A DNA stretch of 64,000 bases from Pseudorhodobacter sp. PARRP1 (GCA_002256245.1 NKIU01000004.1:310001-374000), one strand, 5' to 3'. Numbered from the stretch's first letter, positions 48,885 through 58,662 are shown. Made by a program: numbers and translations. The notes: generated by a model not told the origin, from the sequence alone.

Positions 48885-49565
48885 TCAGCCCGCATCCGCC
48901 GCCGGTTCCGCCGCCGCATTCGGCTCGGGCGGCGTGCCGCCCAGTGCCGTGATCATTTGGGCTGCGCGCTGGCGCAAGCCACCCGGAGCCTCTTGATCCT
49001 GCATCAGCGCGGCAAGGGCCGCAATCGCTTCGTCTTTCTTGCCGTCTTCGATCAGCAGATAGGCCAGTTGCTCTGCCGCAAGCGTGCGGAAAGCCCGGCC
49101 CGGCACGGCAATCGCTTCCAGTGCGGCGCGGCGGTCTGCCAGGGGTTGATCCTTGCCCACCAGCGCGACGCGGCGCAAGCTGGCCAGATCGCGGTAAACC
49201 TGCGGCTGGCTTTGATCGGCGATAAGTTTGTCAAGTGCTGCCAAAGCGGCGGCCTTGTCGGTGCCGGCATCGGTGGCCAGCATCAGATCTTTCAGCGCAA
49301 CCTGCCCCGCGTCTGCCGGGATCGCCGCGATGGCCTGCGCGCGGTCTTCGGGTGCGCCCAGATCAACTGCATCCAGCATCGCATCGCCAAAGCTTTGCGC
49401 CCGTGCGGCATCGCGTGCCTTGGTCCATTCGGTATAGGCCGCACCACCGACAACACCGGCGACGACCAGCACTCCGATCCAGCCGTATTTGCGGAACATC
49501 GCATAAAGCCTGTCGCGGCGAACCTCTTCTGTGACCTCGCTGATAAAGCTGTCTGGATTGCTCAC
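48885..49565 (-). CDS. YfgM-like tetratricopeptide membrane protein
   Basis: The 226-residue protein has a short cytosolic N-terminus (SNPDSFISEVTEEVRRDRL), one membrane helix (GWIGVLVVAGVVGGAAY, near 26-42) and a helical TPR-like periplasmic domain. This fits YfgM, a Sec-associated chaperone partner, and the order yfgM-bamB-der is the usual one. GTG at 49565 is preferred because GAGAGG lies 6 bases before it and the family starts with this peptide; an ATG at 49622 would add 19 residues. Confidence 0.85.
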   Translation of the reverse strand: MSNPDSFISEVTEEVRRDRLYAMFRKYGWIGVLVVAGVVGGAAYTEWTKARDAARAQSFGDAMLDAVDLGAPEDRAQAIAAIPADAGQVALKDLMLATDAGTDKAAALAALDKLIADQSQPQVYRDLASLRRVALVGKDQPLADRRAALEAIAVPGRAFRTLAAEQLAYLLIEDGKKDEAIAALAALMQDQEAPGGLRQRAAQMITALGGTPPEPNAAAEPAADAG

Positions 49566-49810
49566 GCCGGCCTCTCTTTCGCACCGGGGCCATTGTGCGC
49601 CCCGGATCATGCTTTGCCCCACGCTGACGCGCAGGCTGACTTGGTCCCTGTCTTACAGGCAAAGCCCGCAACTTGCCAAGCCCCGCAACAGAGCATCTGC
49701 AGCGACGTGATCACCGCCAGAAATTTGACAAAGCGCCGGGATTAAGACGAATTGTTAACATAATTGCATGAAATATTCTCCAAACCTGTCCCTTTTGCCC
49801 GAGTTGTCCG

Positions 49811-51493
49811 ATGGAACCTGCAATCCTTGCCAATGTTTTCCTGTTTCTGGGCGCTTTGGGCCTGAACATCGGCCTTGGCGGCACCGACACCACAAGCAAT
49901 GACACAGGTGCGCAGGATGATCCGCTGTATAACCCGCAGAACTATGCGCAGGCGCATGACGGCAGCGAAGGCGCCGATAGCGTCACCGCCGACTCTGACA
50001 ATCAGGCGTGGTTTCTGCACGGCGGCAACGATGATCTGACAGCCTCGTCGGGCAGCGACTATGCCAATATGGGTGAGGGCGACGATCACGCGGTGATGGG
50101 CGCGGGCAATGACATCGGCCTTGGCGGGGCGGGCAATGACAGCCTTGCCGGCGGTGTCGGCGCGGATTCGCTTTATGGCGGCACGGGCAACGATCAGTTG
50201 CAGGGCAATCTTGGCGATGATGGCCTTGCGGGCGGTGATGGCAATGACGAGCTTTGGGGCGGGCTTGGCGGCGATGTGCTGAACGGCGGCGCGGGCGATG
50301 ACACGCTGTCGGGCTTTGTGACCGGGGCTGCCGGTGCCGGTGGCATGACCGGGGCCGAAGGCAGCGACCAGTTGGTGGGTGGCGACGGCAACGATGTGCT
50401 GGTGCTGGGGCATGGCGATCTGGGCCAGGGCGGCGCGGGCAACGACACCTTCGATATCGACACGCGCTGGAACGACGGCACGGCGATTGCGCATATCACC
50501 GACTACAACGCCGAACAGGATGCGCTGCACATCAGCTACATCCCGCATTACGCCTCCGACAGTTCGGTGGAAGTGCCGCCGGTGATGACACTGACCCACA
50601 CGCCCGATGGCAGCACCGAGATCAGGATGGACGGCGCGATTGTCGCACAACTGGATGGGGTCAGCGAATTCAGCCTGAATGATATCGTTCTGGTGCCGGA
50701 TGCCACCACCGATCCGCAATTTGTCGCAGGCAATTACACCGCTGATGTGCATGGCACCGCGGGCGACGACAGCCTTACGGGCGGCAGCGATCCCACCGCT
50801 TGGCATCTCGAAGACGGCGCCGATCATCTGACCGGCTCCAGCGGGTCGGATTACGCCGATCTGGGGGCTGGCAACGATCACGCCACGATGGGCGACGGCA
50901 ACGATTCGGTGCTGGGCCATGCGGGCGATGACAGCATCGACGGTGGCGCGGGTGCCGATACCCTGCGCGGCGGCGACGGGCTTGATACGCTGCACGGCGG
51001 CGATGGCGCTGACCGTATGGCCGGGGACTCCGGCAATGATCTGATGGCGGGCGGCGCGGGCGCTGACAGTCTGCTGGGCGGCGGCGGCGATGACACCTTG
51101 TCGGGCTATTCCGACACCCATGCCGCTGACGACAGCCTGACGGGCATTGACGGCGCAGATACGCTGTTGGGCGGCGATGGCAATGACACCCTGATCATCG
51201 GCCACGGCGACACCGCCACCGGTGGCGCGGGTGCCGACCGGTTTGAGATTGAACATCAGTGGGCCGATGGCACCGCAGCCGCGACGATCACCGATTACAA
51301 CCAGCAGACCGACCATCTGGAACTGCATTATGCCCCGCACTTTGACACCAACAACGTCGAGATCACGCCAGTGGTCAGCGTGGCGTTCTCGGCCGGGGTG
51401 TCGGTGATCAGCGTCGATGGCGTGGTGGTGGCCAATGTGACATCCGCGCGCGCGGTCAACGTGTCTGATGTGGCGCTGGTGCGCGAAGCCTGA
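49811..51493 (+). CDS. RTX-repeat calcium-binding protein made of two duplicated halves
   Basis: The 560-residue protein has two parallel modules. Each has an RTX repeat block (about residues 80-190 and 345-460), then a beta cap with the matching segments LGHGDLGQGGAGNDTFDID/IGHGDTATGGAGADRFEIE and ITDYNAEQDALHISY/ITDYNQQTDHLELHY. The N-terminus MEPAILANVFLFLGALGLNIGLG is hydrophobic but is not a typical signal peptide. No catalytic domain is seen. It is probably exported by a type I system. Its stop codon abuts that of the convergent caspase gene. Confidence 0.85.
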   Translation: MEPAILANVFLFLGALGLNIGLGGTDTTSNDTGAQDDPLYNPQNYAQAHDGSEGADSVTADSDNQAWFLHGGNDDLTASSGSDYANMGEGDDHAVMGAGNDIGLGGAGNDSLAGGVGADSLYGGTGNDQLQGNLGDDGLAGGDGNDELWGGLGGDVLNGGAGDDTLSGFVTGAAGAGGMTGAEGSDQLVGGDGNDVLVLGHGDLGQGGAGNDTFDIDTRWNDGTAIAHITDYNAEQDALHISYIPHYASDSSVEVPPVMTLTHTPDGSTEIRMDGAIVAQLDGVSEFSLNDIVLVPDATTDPQFVAGNYTADVHGTAGDDSLTGGSDPTAWHLEDGADHLTGSSGSDYADLGAGNDHATMGDGNDSVLGHAGDDSIDGGAGADTLRGGDGLDTLHGGDGADRMAGDSGNDLMAGGAGADSLLGGGGDDTLSGYSDTHAADDSLTGIDGADTLLGGDGNDTLIIGHGDTATGGAGADRFEIEHQWADGTAAATITDYNQQTDHLELHYAPHFDTNNVEITPVVSVAFSAGVSVISVDGVVVANVTSARAVNVSDVALVREA

Positions 51494-54109
51494 TCACGGC
51501 TTCTGAAGCTGGCCTTCGATGATGCCGATCCAGTCGGCCCTGCCCGGGTCAAGCCGGCCCTCGGCCTGTAAACCCTTCAAGATCGCCAAGGCCTGCCGCT
51601 GCATCTGTTTCGGATCGTCTTCATACATCGCGATCCGCACCAGACTCGACACCAGCGCCATCTGGTTTTCCACATTGGCCGGATCACTGGCCACCATCGC
51701 CGACACGATGGCATAGCTTTGCCGCGCAAAGCTGTGGGCTGCTTCCGCATCGCCCTGCATCAGCGCCACATCTCCCAGATAATCCAGATCGGTCGCCCAA
51801 TCTTGCTGGCGGCTGGCGTTGTGAGAAGCCTCTGCCGCCAGCCGTCGCGAAATCGCCTCGGCGGCGGTGTAGCGCCGCTTGGCCTCGGCAAAATCCTGCG
51901 CCTTGAAGGCAAGCCTGCCCAATCGCGACTGCGTCAGCGCTACGCTGCGCTGCCAATCGGTGTTCGCGGGGTCTTGCGCGGCCAGTTTTTCGCGCAAGGT
52001 CAGGGCTTTGACATAAAACGACTTCGCCTTCGATGCGTCGGCCAGTGCTGCATACGCATCGCCCGCTTTCACGTATCCCATGCCCAAATCGTTTGGCCAC
52101 CGGGTCTGGCCCGGGTCTTTCGCCACCAGCTTTTCCAATATCGCAATTTCCGCCTTGAACCGCAGCAGCGCCGCTTTCGGATCGTCAAGCGTCAGCAAAA
52201 CGTCACCAATCTTGTCAAAGCTGATCGTCAGATCGGCGCGCGTCGCGTCGTCATCGGGCGCGCGGGCCAGCAAGGCCTGACGCAGCGCAAGGGCGTCGTT
52301 GAACATCACCAGCGCCCCGCGCGGATTGCCTGACAGCTTGCGCAGATCCCCCACCCGGTCCAGAACCAACCCCAGATCGCGCCGCACATCGTCGCGCGCG
52401 GGGAACTCGGCCACCAGTTGCCGCAGCAAGCCCAGACTATCCTCTTGCAGCGCCAAGGCCGCCACCACATTGCCACGCAACTGCGCCACATCGCCAAGTT
52501 TCGATTGCGCCACAAAAACATCGTGACGCCATTTCAGCGGCGCATCGGGGGTTACAGACAGCTTTTGCGCCACCGCGAGGGCTGCGCGAAATTCGGCCTC
52601 GGCCCCCACAAGATCACCCTGCAACAACAGCATGTCGCCGATGTTCACCCGCGCCACCGCCCAGTTGCGCAGATAGTCCATATCCTCGGGCACCTCGGCC
52701 ACGCGCGCGGCGGCCACCGCCTGCCACGCGCGGTAACTGCGCAGCGCAAGGCTGGTGTTGCCGGTGTTGCGCAACAGATCGCCCTGATCCCACAGAAGAT
52801 CGCTATAGGCCACGCGTTCAGGACGGGGCAGCGCCTGCCCTTCCAACTCGGCGTAAAGCGCCAGCGCCTTGGTCAAATCCGCCAAGGCCAGATCATAGCG
52901 CAGATCGGTTTTCGCGGCAGAGGCGGCAAGCGCATGGGTCTGAGCCTCGGACAGGGTGCGGGCGCGGTAGTTGTCGCGCAGCGCATCACGGGCTTCGGCG
53001 TCGAGTTTGGCGGCCTTGTCCAAGGCGGCGCGGGCAAGATCGAAGGCACCCAGATCAAGCGCCTGCTCGGCCTCGGCGCGAAACCGCGCCACCTTGGGAT
53101 CGTCGGCCGACAAAAGCTGCACCTGCGCGCGAAACCGCAGGAAGGATTCCGCCGATTGCACCAAGGCCTGCGCGCGCGCAGCCCTGTCCTTGCCCGCCAG
53201 ATCCGCTGACATCAGCGCGCCGTAAAGAGGTGCCAGTGGCATGTCTTTCTCGCGCGCCAAAGCCTCAACCTCGGCGCGCAGCGCGGGCGGCAGGCCGGCC
53301 ATGGCGACCAGCAGGCGGTCACGCTCGCCCAGATCGCCGGTTTGGGCTGCGAAAAACAACTTGGGCAGGCCGCTTTCGATATAGGGCAACTGCTTGCCAC
53401 GGCTGCGGTCATAGACATCCTGCTGCACCAGCGTCAGCGCCGTGCGCACCTCGACCCCCGGGGTTGCAAAGTGGCGCAGCAGGGCTTCGGTGAATGGGCT
53501 GTCAGCACCCTCGCCATCCGCCGCAACCTCGCCCGGTGCGGCTGAGAACGCAAACAGCACCCCATCGGCGCGGCCCACCCGGCCCAGACCGGGCTTGGGC
53601 TGATCGACACCGTCGTTCAGCGCCACCGCAGAGCGGCCCTGCCCCGTGCCACCCCCGCCCCAAGGGTCTTCGCGGCAGGCGTCCAGCAGCACGATACCAA
53701 CGGGCGCCACCGCGGCCAGTGCCGCCTGCACCTCGGCCAGCGGCAAGGCACTGTCCGCCACCGCATCCGCCGACCCTGCCTGCGCATCGACCGGCATAAG
53801 GTAGTTCACCCCGGCAATTTCCACCCCGTGGCCTGCGTAAAACAGCAAGGCCACATCCGCCCCCGCACCATCCTCGCGAAAATCATCCAGCGCCCGGCGC
53901 ATCCGTTTCAGGTCACGGTTGGTTTCCACCGTCACCTCAAAGCCCAACCCCGCCAGCAAGCCTTCAACCGCCACCGCATCATTGACCGGATTATCCAGCT
54001 TGCGCAGGTGCTTGTAATCTTGCGCCGCCAGCACAAGCGCCACCCGCCGTTCGGCCATAGCCTGCACGGGCAGCAACAGGCAAAGGATCAAAAGCAATCG
54101 GGGCAGCAT
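51494..54109 (-). CDS. Secreted caspase-like peptidase (C14) fused to tetratricopeptide repeats
   Basis: The 871-residue protein starts with a signal peptide (residues 1-19, cleavage near AMA-E). The caspase p20-like domain follows: RVALVLAAQDYKHLRKL, catalytic His94 in LLFYAGHGVEIAG and Cys145 in VLLDACREDPW. A long helical region from about 320 to the end has TPR-like repeats (for example LRSYRAWQAVAAARVAEV and GDVLLTLDDPKAALLRFKAE). Exported caspase-TPR proteins are uncommon. ATG at 54109 was chosen because the signal peptide starts there; an upstream in-frame ATG would put 47 non-signal residues first. Substrate unknown. Confidence 0.85.
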   Translation of the reverse strand: MLPRLLLILCLLLPVQAMAERRVALVLAAQDYKHLRKLDNPVNDAVAVEGLLAGLGFEVTVETNRDLKRMRRALDDFREDGAGADVALLFYAGHGVEIAGVNYLMPVDAQAGSADAVADSALPLAEVQAALAAVAPVGIVLLDACREDPWGGGGTGQGRSAVALNDGVDQPKPGLGRVGRADGVLFAFSAAPGEVAADGEGADSPFTEALLRHFATPGVEVRTALTLVQQDVYDRSRGKQLPYIESGLPKLFFAAQTGDLGERDRLLVAMAGLPPALRAEVEALAREKDMPLAPLYGALMSADLAGKDRAARAQALVQSAESFLRFRAQVQLLSADDPKVARFRAEAEQALDLGAFDLARAALDKAAKLDAEARDALRDNYRARTLSEAQTHALAASAAKTDLRYDLALADLTKALALYAELEGQALPRPERVAYSDLLWDQGDLLRNTGNTSLALRSYRAWQAVAAARVAEVPEDMDYLRNWAVARVNIGDMLLLQGDLVGAEAEFRAALAVAQKLSVTPDAPLKWRHDVFVAQSKLGDVAQLRGNVVAALALQEDSLGLLRQLVAEFPARDDVRRDLGLVLDRVGDLRKLSGNPRGALVMFNDALALRQALLARAPDDDATRADLTISFDKIGDVLLTLDDPKAALLRFKAEIAILEKLVAKDPGQTRWPNDLGMGYVKAGDAYAALADASKAKSFYVKALTLREKLAAQDPANTDWQRSVALTQSRLGRLAFKAQDFAEAKRRYTAAEAISRRLAAEASHNASRQQDWATDLDYLGDVALMQGDAEAAHSFARQSYAIVSAMVASDPANVENQMALVSSLVRIAMYEDDPKQMQRQALAILKGLQAEGRLDPGRADWIGIIEGQLQKP

Positions 54110-54164
54110 GAAATCAATCCTAAGAATGACCCATCCTGCCCCGAAAACCGCAATCGGTAAAGCG

Positions 54165-56033
54165 TTACGCGGCCTCGGCTGCTTCTTCATCCGCCGATTG
54201 GCGCGCCCACATCGCGGCATATTTGCCGTCGCGCGCCAAAAGTTCGTCATGCGTGCCGCGTTCGGTCACCACGCCGTCCTCCAGCACCAGAATGCAATCG
54301 GCATCGGCAATCGTGGACAAACGGTGCGCGATGGTGATGACAGAGCGGCCCTGCCCCATTTCGCGCAAGCTCTCCTGAATGCTTTGCTCGGTCTGGGTGT
54401 CCAGCGCGCTGGTGGCTTCATCCAGCACAAGGATCGGCGGGTTTTTCAACAATGTGCGCGCGATGCCGACACGCTGCTTTTCGCCACCCGACAGCTTCAG
54501 CCCACGCTCGCCCACCGTGGTCTGGTAGCCATCGGGCAGGGACATGATAAAATCGTGGATCTTGGCCGCGCGTGCCGCGGCGATGATCTCAGCCTCGGTC
54601 GCGCCCGCGCGCCCGTAAGCGATGTTGTAATGCACGGTGTCATTGAACAACACCGTATCCTGCGGCACCACACCGATCAGCCCGTGCAGGCTGGTTTGCG
54701 TCACATCGCGCACATCCTGCCCGTCAATGCGGATGCTGCCGCCGGTCACGTCATAAAACCGGAACAAAAGCCGCCCGATGGTGGATTTACCCGACCCCGA
54801 TGGCCCAACCAAAGCATAACGTTGCCCCGGTTTCAGCGTAAACGAGATGCCCTTCAGGATCGGACGCGACGGGTCATAGGCAAAACGCACATCGTCAAAG
54901 CTGACCTCACCGCCCGAGATTTGCAACGCCGCAGCACCGGGTTTGTCGGTCACCTCCTCGGGCTGGCCCAGCAGATGGAACATCGCCGCCATATCGACCA
55001 AGGCCTGCCGGATTTCGCGGTAAACCGTGCCCAGAAAGCCCAGCGGCATGGTGATCTGCACCATATAGGCGTTAACCATCACAAAATCGCCGACGGTAAA
55101 CTTGCCCGCCTGCACACCGTATGCCGACATCACCATCACCAGAATAAGCCCCGTCGTGATGATAAAACTCTGCCCCATGTTCAGCACCGACAGGCTTTGC
55201 CCGGTGCGCACGGCAAAGCCCTCATAGGCCGCCATCGCACGATCATAGCGGTCAGCCTCGCGGCTTTCGGCGTTGAAGTATTTCACGGTTTCAAAGTTCA
55301 GCAGGCTGTCGATGGCCTTCTGGTTGGCATCGGTGTCCTGATCGTTCATCTGACGGCGGATCTGCACGCGCCATTCGGTGACCTTGAAGGTATAGACCAC
55401 GTAAATCGTGATCGTCACCACCACCACCACGGCATAGGTCCAGCCGAAGTAAACGGCGAAGATGATGGATACCAGCGACAGCTCAAGGATCAGCGGCCCG
55501 ATGGAAAGCAGCATGAAACGCAACAGAAAATCGACGCCCTTCACCCCGCGCTCGATCACGCGGGACAGACCGCCGGTCTTGCGGGTGATGTGATAGCGCA
55601 TCGACAGGCGGTGAATGTGGGTGAACGTCTCCAGCGCCAGCTTGCGCAGCGCGCGCTGGCCCACGCGCACGAACACCCAATCGCGGAATTCGCCAAACGC
55701 AACCGAGCCAAACCGGGCCAGACCGTAAGCCACCGTCAGCCCAACCGCGCCCAAACCCAGCATGGTTGCAGCATCCGGCGTGCGCCCGACCAGCGCATCG
55801 ACCGCCTGTTTATACATGAACGGCATGGTGATCGACACCAGCTTGGCCAGCAGCAAAAACAGCATCGCCGCCACGACGCGCCGTTTGACCCAAGCCTCGC
55901 CCTTGGGCCACAGATAGGGGGCCACCCGTTTCATCGTGGCCCAGCCGCCTGCGTGGCCATCGGTTTCGGCGGCCGCACTGGCTGTCGTCGCACTGGCTGT
56001 GGCCGGGTTGGCCTTGACTGTGGTGTTGCGCAT
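54165..56033 (-). CDS. atm1: Atm1-type ABC exporter (fused permease and ATPase)
   Basis: The 622-residue half-transporter has an Ala/Thr-rich N-terminus, six predicted helices (about residues 50-330) and a nucleotide-binding domain with Walker A GPSGSGKSTIGRL, signature LSGGEKQRVGIARTLL and Walker B ILVLDEATSALD. The blend VKYFNAESREADRYD and MGFLGTVYREIRQAL are Atm1/HMT features. Alphaproteobacterial Atm1 exports glutathione-based and metal-thiol compounds. It is divergent from an ArsR gene with cysteines, which supports a metal-linked role. Confidence 0.9.
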   Translation of the reverse strand: MRNTTVKANPATASATTASAAAETDGHAGGWATMKRVAPYLWPKGEAWVKRRVVAAMLFLLLAKLVSITMPFMYKQAVDALVGRTPDAATMLGLGAVGLTVAYGLARFGSVAFGEFRDWVFVRVGQRALRKLALETFTHIHRLSMRYHITRKTGGLSRVIERGVKGVDFLLRFMLLSIGPLILELSLVSIIFAVYFGWTYAVVVVVTITIYVVYTFKVTEWRVQIRRQMNDQDTDANQKAIDSLLNFETVKYFNAESREADRYDRAMAAYEGFAVRTGQSLSVLNMGQSFIITTGLILVMVMSAYGVQAGKFTVGDFVMVNAYMVQITMPLGFLGTVYREIRQALVDMAAMFHLLGQPEEVTDKPGAAALQISGGEVSFDDVRFAYDPSRPILKGISFTLKPGQRYALVGPSGSGKSTIGRLLFRFYDVTGGSIRIDGQDVRDVTQTSLHGLIGVVPQDTVLFNDTVHYNIAYGRAGATEAEIIAAARAAKIHDFIMSLPDGYQTTVGERGLKLSGGEKQRVGIARTLLKNPPILVLDEATSALDTQTEQSIQESLREMGQGRSVITIAHRLSTIADADCILVLEDGVVTERGTHDELLARDGKYAAMWARQSADEEAAEAA

Positions 56034-56110
56034 CGCTTGATCCCTTATCGCAGGGGCCCAAAGGCCGCACCCGCTTTACCCGACCTCACATATCCGCTAC
56101 ACCAAGATAG

Positions 56111-56134
56111 TTCAATGATACATGAGCAGTTGAA
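56111..56134. promoter_or_regulatory. Candidate ArsR operator between atm1 and arsR-like gene
   Basis: TTCAA (56111-56115) and TTGAA (56130-56134) form an inverted pair separated by 14 bases in the 103-base divergent region, ending 2 bases before the regulator start. ArsR/SmtB sites often have this type of half-site pair. Binding is inferred. Confidence 0.45.
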
Positions 56135-56136
56135 AC

Positions 56137-56517
56137 GTGGAGAAATCCCAAGCCCTCGCCGCTTTGTCCGCCCTTGCCAATGATGCAAGGCTGGATCTGG
56201 TGCGTTTGCTGATGCCTTTGGGCGATCAGGGACTGGCCGCAGGCGAGATCAGCCGCACCTTGGGGCTGTCGTCGTCGCGGTTGTCGTTTCATCTCGCAGC
56301 CCTCGAGCAAGCCGGTCTGATCCGGTCGCGCAAGGTTGCACGCTACGTGTTCTATTCGGTGGATGCAGCCGGCATGGGGGCGACGATCAGCTTCCTTCTG
56401 AACGATTGCTGCATGGAACACCCCGAGGTGATGGCCTGCTGCCTCCACGACGCTGGCGTGACGGCCACCGTCGCAGCCCCGGTTCCCGCGCCCGTCACGG
56501 TGCCGCAGGGATCGTGA
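56137..56517 (+). CDS. ArsR/SmtB family regulator with a C-terminal cysteine cluster
   Basis: The 126-residue protein has the winged helix [16 protein letters not shown] and the recognition part [22 protein letters not shown]-terminal cluster Cys91, Cys92, Cys101, Cys102 ([17 protein letters not shown]) suggests metalloid or thiol-metal sensing. It starts at GTG 56137 and is divergent from the Atm1 exporter, with a candidate operator in the gap. Its last 23 bases overlap the convergent LysM gene. Identity of the inducer is not known. Confidence 0.85.
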   Translation: MEKSQALAALSALANDARLDLVRLLMPLGDQGLAAGEISRTLGLSSSRLSFHLAALEQAGLIRSRKVARYVFYSVDAAGMGATISFLLNDCCMEHPEVMACCLHDAGVTATVAAPVPAPVTVPQGS

Positions 56518-58006
56518 ACACCTGCCCCGGATAGATCAGGTTGGGGTCTTTGATCTTGGCCTTGTTGGCCTCAAACACCTGCACATACAGCACGCCGTCG
56601 CCAAAGTTCTGCTGAGCGATGCCCCACAGAGTATAGCCCGGCTGCACGGTGACGGTGACAGGCGCTGCGGCCGAGACCGGTGCTGTGGCTGGTGCAGGCT
56701 GCGCCTTGGTGGCGTCAGCTGGCGCTGCTGCGGTTTCGGTGGTGGCCTCCGGGGCGGCGGCGGCTTCAGTGCCTACTGCGGTTTCGGTGGCCGCAGCAGT
56801 TTCCGTGCTGGCCGAGGTTTCGCTGGTTTGCGCTGTATCCGTGGCGGCGGGCTGTGCAACACTCGCCGCGGTTTGCGTGCTGGCGTCGGTTGCTGCCGCA
56901 GGCGCGGCATCCGGAGTTGTGGTTTCGGGTGCGGCTGCAACGGGGGCCGCGTCGGTGCTGACATCGGCAGCGGCGGTTGCGGCTGAAGGCGCTGGCGTTG
57001 TATCCGCTGGCGCTGGGGCCGTCGCGGCAGCCAAAGCCTCGAGCGTTTCGCGCTTGAACGGCGTTTCAAACCGCGAGGTCACGGTGCCATCCTCGGCCAA
57101 CTGATCGACCCGCAGCGTGTAAATCCCTGCGGCCACGTCTTTCAGCGTCGCAGCCCAAGCGCCATCAGGCCCCGCCGCGATATCAGCAATCACAGCGCCG
57201 TCCAGATACACCCGCAGCGCAGCACTCGCGCCTGCGCGCCCGCCCAGCATCACCGCCCCATCAGGCGCGTAGCTGATCGTATCGACCACCACATTCGCGG
57301 CCACTTCGGCAGGCTCTTGCGCGCCCGATTGCACCACCTTCACGCCCTCGGGTGCCACCATCACCGCCGCCGGAGCCTGCAACACCGGCTCTGCCGCATC
57401 TGCCGCATCCGAACTGGGCGCAGCCGAACTGGGCGCAGCCGAACTGGCCGCAACCGGGGCCAGCGCGATCTTCTCGGCACCCGGCACCGCCACGCCATCC
57501 GGCCCAACGGCCTGCAAGGTCAAAAGGCGCGCAACCGGGCTGGGGGCGACATCGAACAAGGCGGCAAACTTGCCCTGCCCGTCTGCGACTGCCGAGGCCA
57601 CCGCGACCCCGTCCACCAGCAAAGACACCGTAGCGCCGGGTGCCGCAGCCCCCGCCACCGTCGCCGCGCCATCCGGCGCAACCCGCGCCACATCAAAGCG
57701 CGGCAGGATCACGGCTGCGGCAGGCTGGCCCGCGTCGGGTGCAGGCGTTGCGGCTGCTTCGGTCGGGGCCTGCGCGGCCACGGCGGTCTCTGCCGCCGCC
57801 GGTTGCGCGGCCGCAGGCTGTGCCGCAGACCCGGTTGCCGCTGGTGCAACCGCCACAAGCGGATCAGCAGGAGGCCCGTCTGGATAGGGCGGCACGCCGT
57901 CCAGCGCGCGGTTCACGCCGAAAATCCCCAGCACCACCACAACCACCGCGCCCGCAACCCACACCGCGCCCCGCGCGCCCGCGCTCAACCCATTCCAACC
58001 AGCCAT
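56495..58006 (-). CDS. LysM-domain protein with a low-complexity Ala/Pro/Thr linker
   Basis: The 503-residue protein has an N-terminal membrane helix ([21 protein letters not shown]), then an Ala-rich tract, Ig-like or carboxypeptidase-regulatory-like segments (near 105-155 and 240-320), a long Ala/Thr/Pro linker (about 320-450) and a C-terminal LysM ([16 protein letters not shown] ending [12 protein letters not shown]). It probably binds peptidoglycan in the periplasm. The coding DNA holds three 15-base repeats at 57411-57455. Its 3' end overlaps the arsR-like gene by 23 bases. Confidence 0.85.
   Translation of the reverse strand: MAGWNGLSAGARGAVWVAGAVVVVVLGIFGVNRALDGVPPYPDGPPADPLVAVAPAATGSAAQPAAAQPAAAETAVAAQAPTEAAATPAPDAGQPAAAVILPRFDVARVAPDGAATVAGAAAPGATVSLLVDGVAVASAVADGQGKFAALFDVAPSPVARLLTLQAVGPDGVAVPGAEKIALAPVAASSAAPSSAAPSSDAADAAEPVLQAPAAVMVAPEGVKVVQSGAQEPAEVAANVVVDTISYAPDGAVMLGGRAGASAALRVYLDGAVIADIAAGPDGAWAATLKDVAAGIYTLRVDQLAEDGTVTSRFETPFKRETLEALAAATAPAPADTTPAPSAATAAADVSTDAAPVAAAPETTTPDAAPAAATDASTQTAASVAQPAATDTAQTSETSASTETAAATETAVGTEAAAAPEATTETAAAPADATKAQPAPATAPVSAAAPVTVTVQPGYTLWGIAQQNFGDGVLYVQVFEANKAKIKDPNLIYPGQVFTIPAAP
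57411..57455 (-). repeat. Tandem 15-bp repeats inside the LysM gene
   Basis: Two exact copies of GAACTGGGCGCAGCC (57411-57425, 57426-57440) and a third with two changes (57441-57455) follow each other. They encode a repeated Ala/Ser/Pro unit on the minus strand ([10 protein letters not shown]), in frame because 15 is a multiple of three. Confidence 0.9.
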
Positions 58007-58098
58007 CGCTTCCCCCGATCAAGACCTGTTCCCGGCCCTTCTTTCTTTCGTCATGGAACCCCTATATCAGGCGTCAACGCAACAATTTTCGGATAGAT

Positions 58099-58662
58099 AT
58101 GCTCATGGCCCGTGCTCTGCCTTCGATCTGTGTCTTCTGTGGCGCGCGTGCGGGCGTCAACCCGGCCCACACCATCGCCGCCCGCGCGATGGGGGCGGCA
58201 ATCGCGGCGCAAGGCTGGCGGCTGGTTTACGGCGCGGGCGATGTCGGCCTGATGGGCGAAGTCGCCCGCAGCGCGCAAAGCGCCGGTGCGCCGACGTTTG
58301 GCGTCATCCCCACCCATCTGATGTCGGCCGAGCGCGGCAAGCAGGATCTGACCCAACTGGTGATCACCGAGGACATGCACGAGCGCAAGAAGGTGATGTT
58401 CATGAACTCGGATGCCATCGTGGTGCTGCCCGGTGGCGCAGGCAGTCTGGATGAGTTTTTCGAAGTGCTGACCTGGGCGCAAATCGGCCTGCACCGCAAA
58501 CCGATCTTCCTGTTGAACGCGGAAGGCTACTGGAACCCACTGATCGCCCTGCTCGATCACATCATCGCCGAAGGCTTCGCTGATGCCTCGGTGAAAACCT
58601 ACTTCACCGCCGTGGCGGATGTGCCCGCGCTGACCGAAGCCCTGCGCAGCGCCTTGTCCTGA
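58099..58662 (+). CDS. LOG family protein (TIGR00730 Rossmann fold)
   Basis: The 187-residue protein has the family motifs: ICVFCGARAGVNP near the N-terminus, YGAGDVGLMG, ERKKVMF and VVLPGGAGSLDEFFE. LOG proteins cleave nucleoside 5'-monophosphates into base and ribose phosphate, but many bacterial members have unclear roles. Two ATGs, 58099 and 58105, are possible starts. It overlaps the convergent rarD gene by 64 bases. Confidence 0.9.
   Translation: MLMARALPSICVFCGARAGVNPAHTIAARAMGAAIAAQGWRLVYGAGDVGLMGEVARSAQSAGAPTFGVIPTHLMSAERGKQDLTQLVITEDMHERKKVMFMNSDAIVVLPGGAGSLDEFFEVLTWAQIGLHRKPIFLLNAEGYWNPLIALLDHIIAEGFADASVKTYFTAVADVPALTEALRSALS

Noticed and set aside
54108-56183. 691-codon frame antisense to the Atm1 exporter, His-rich
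   Set aside because: It shadows the exporter. The His-rich product comes from reverse complements of common codons and is not a metal-binding protein.
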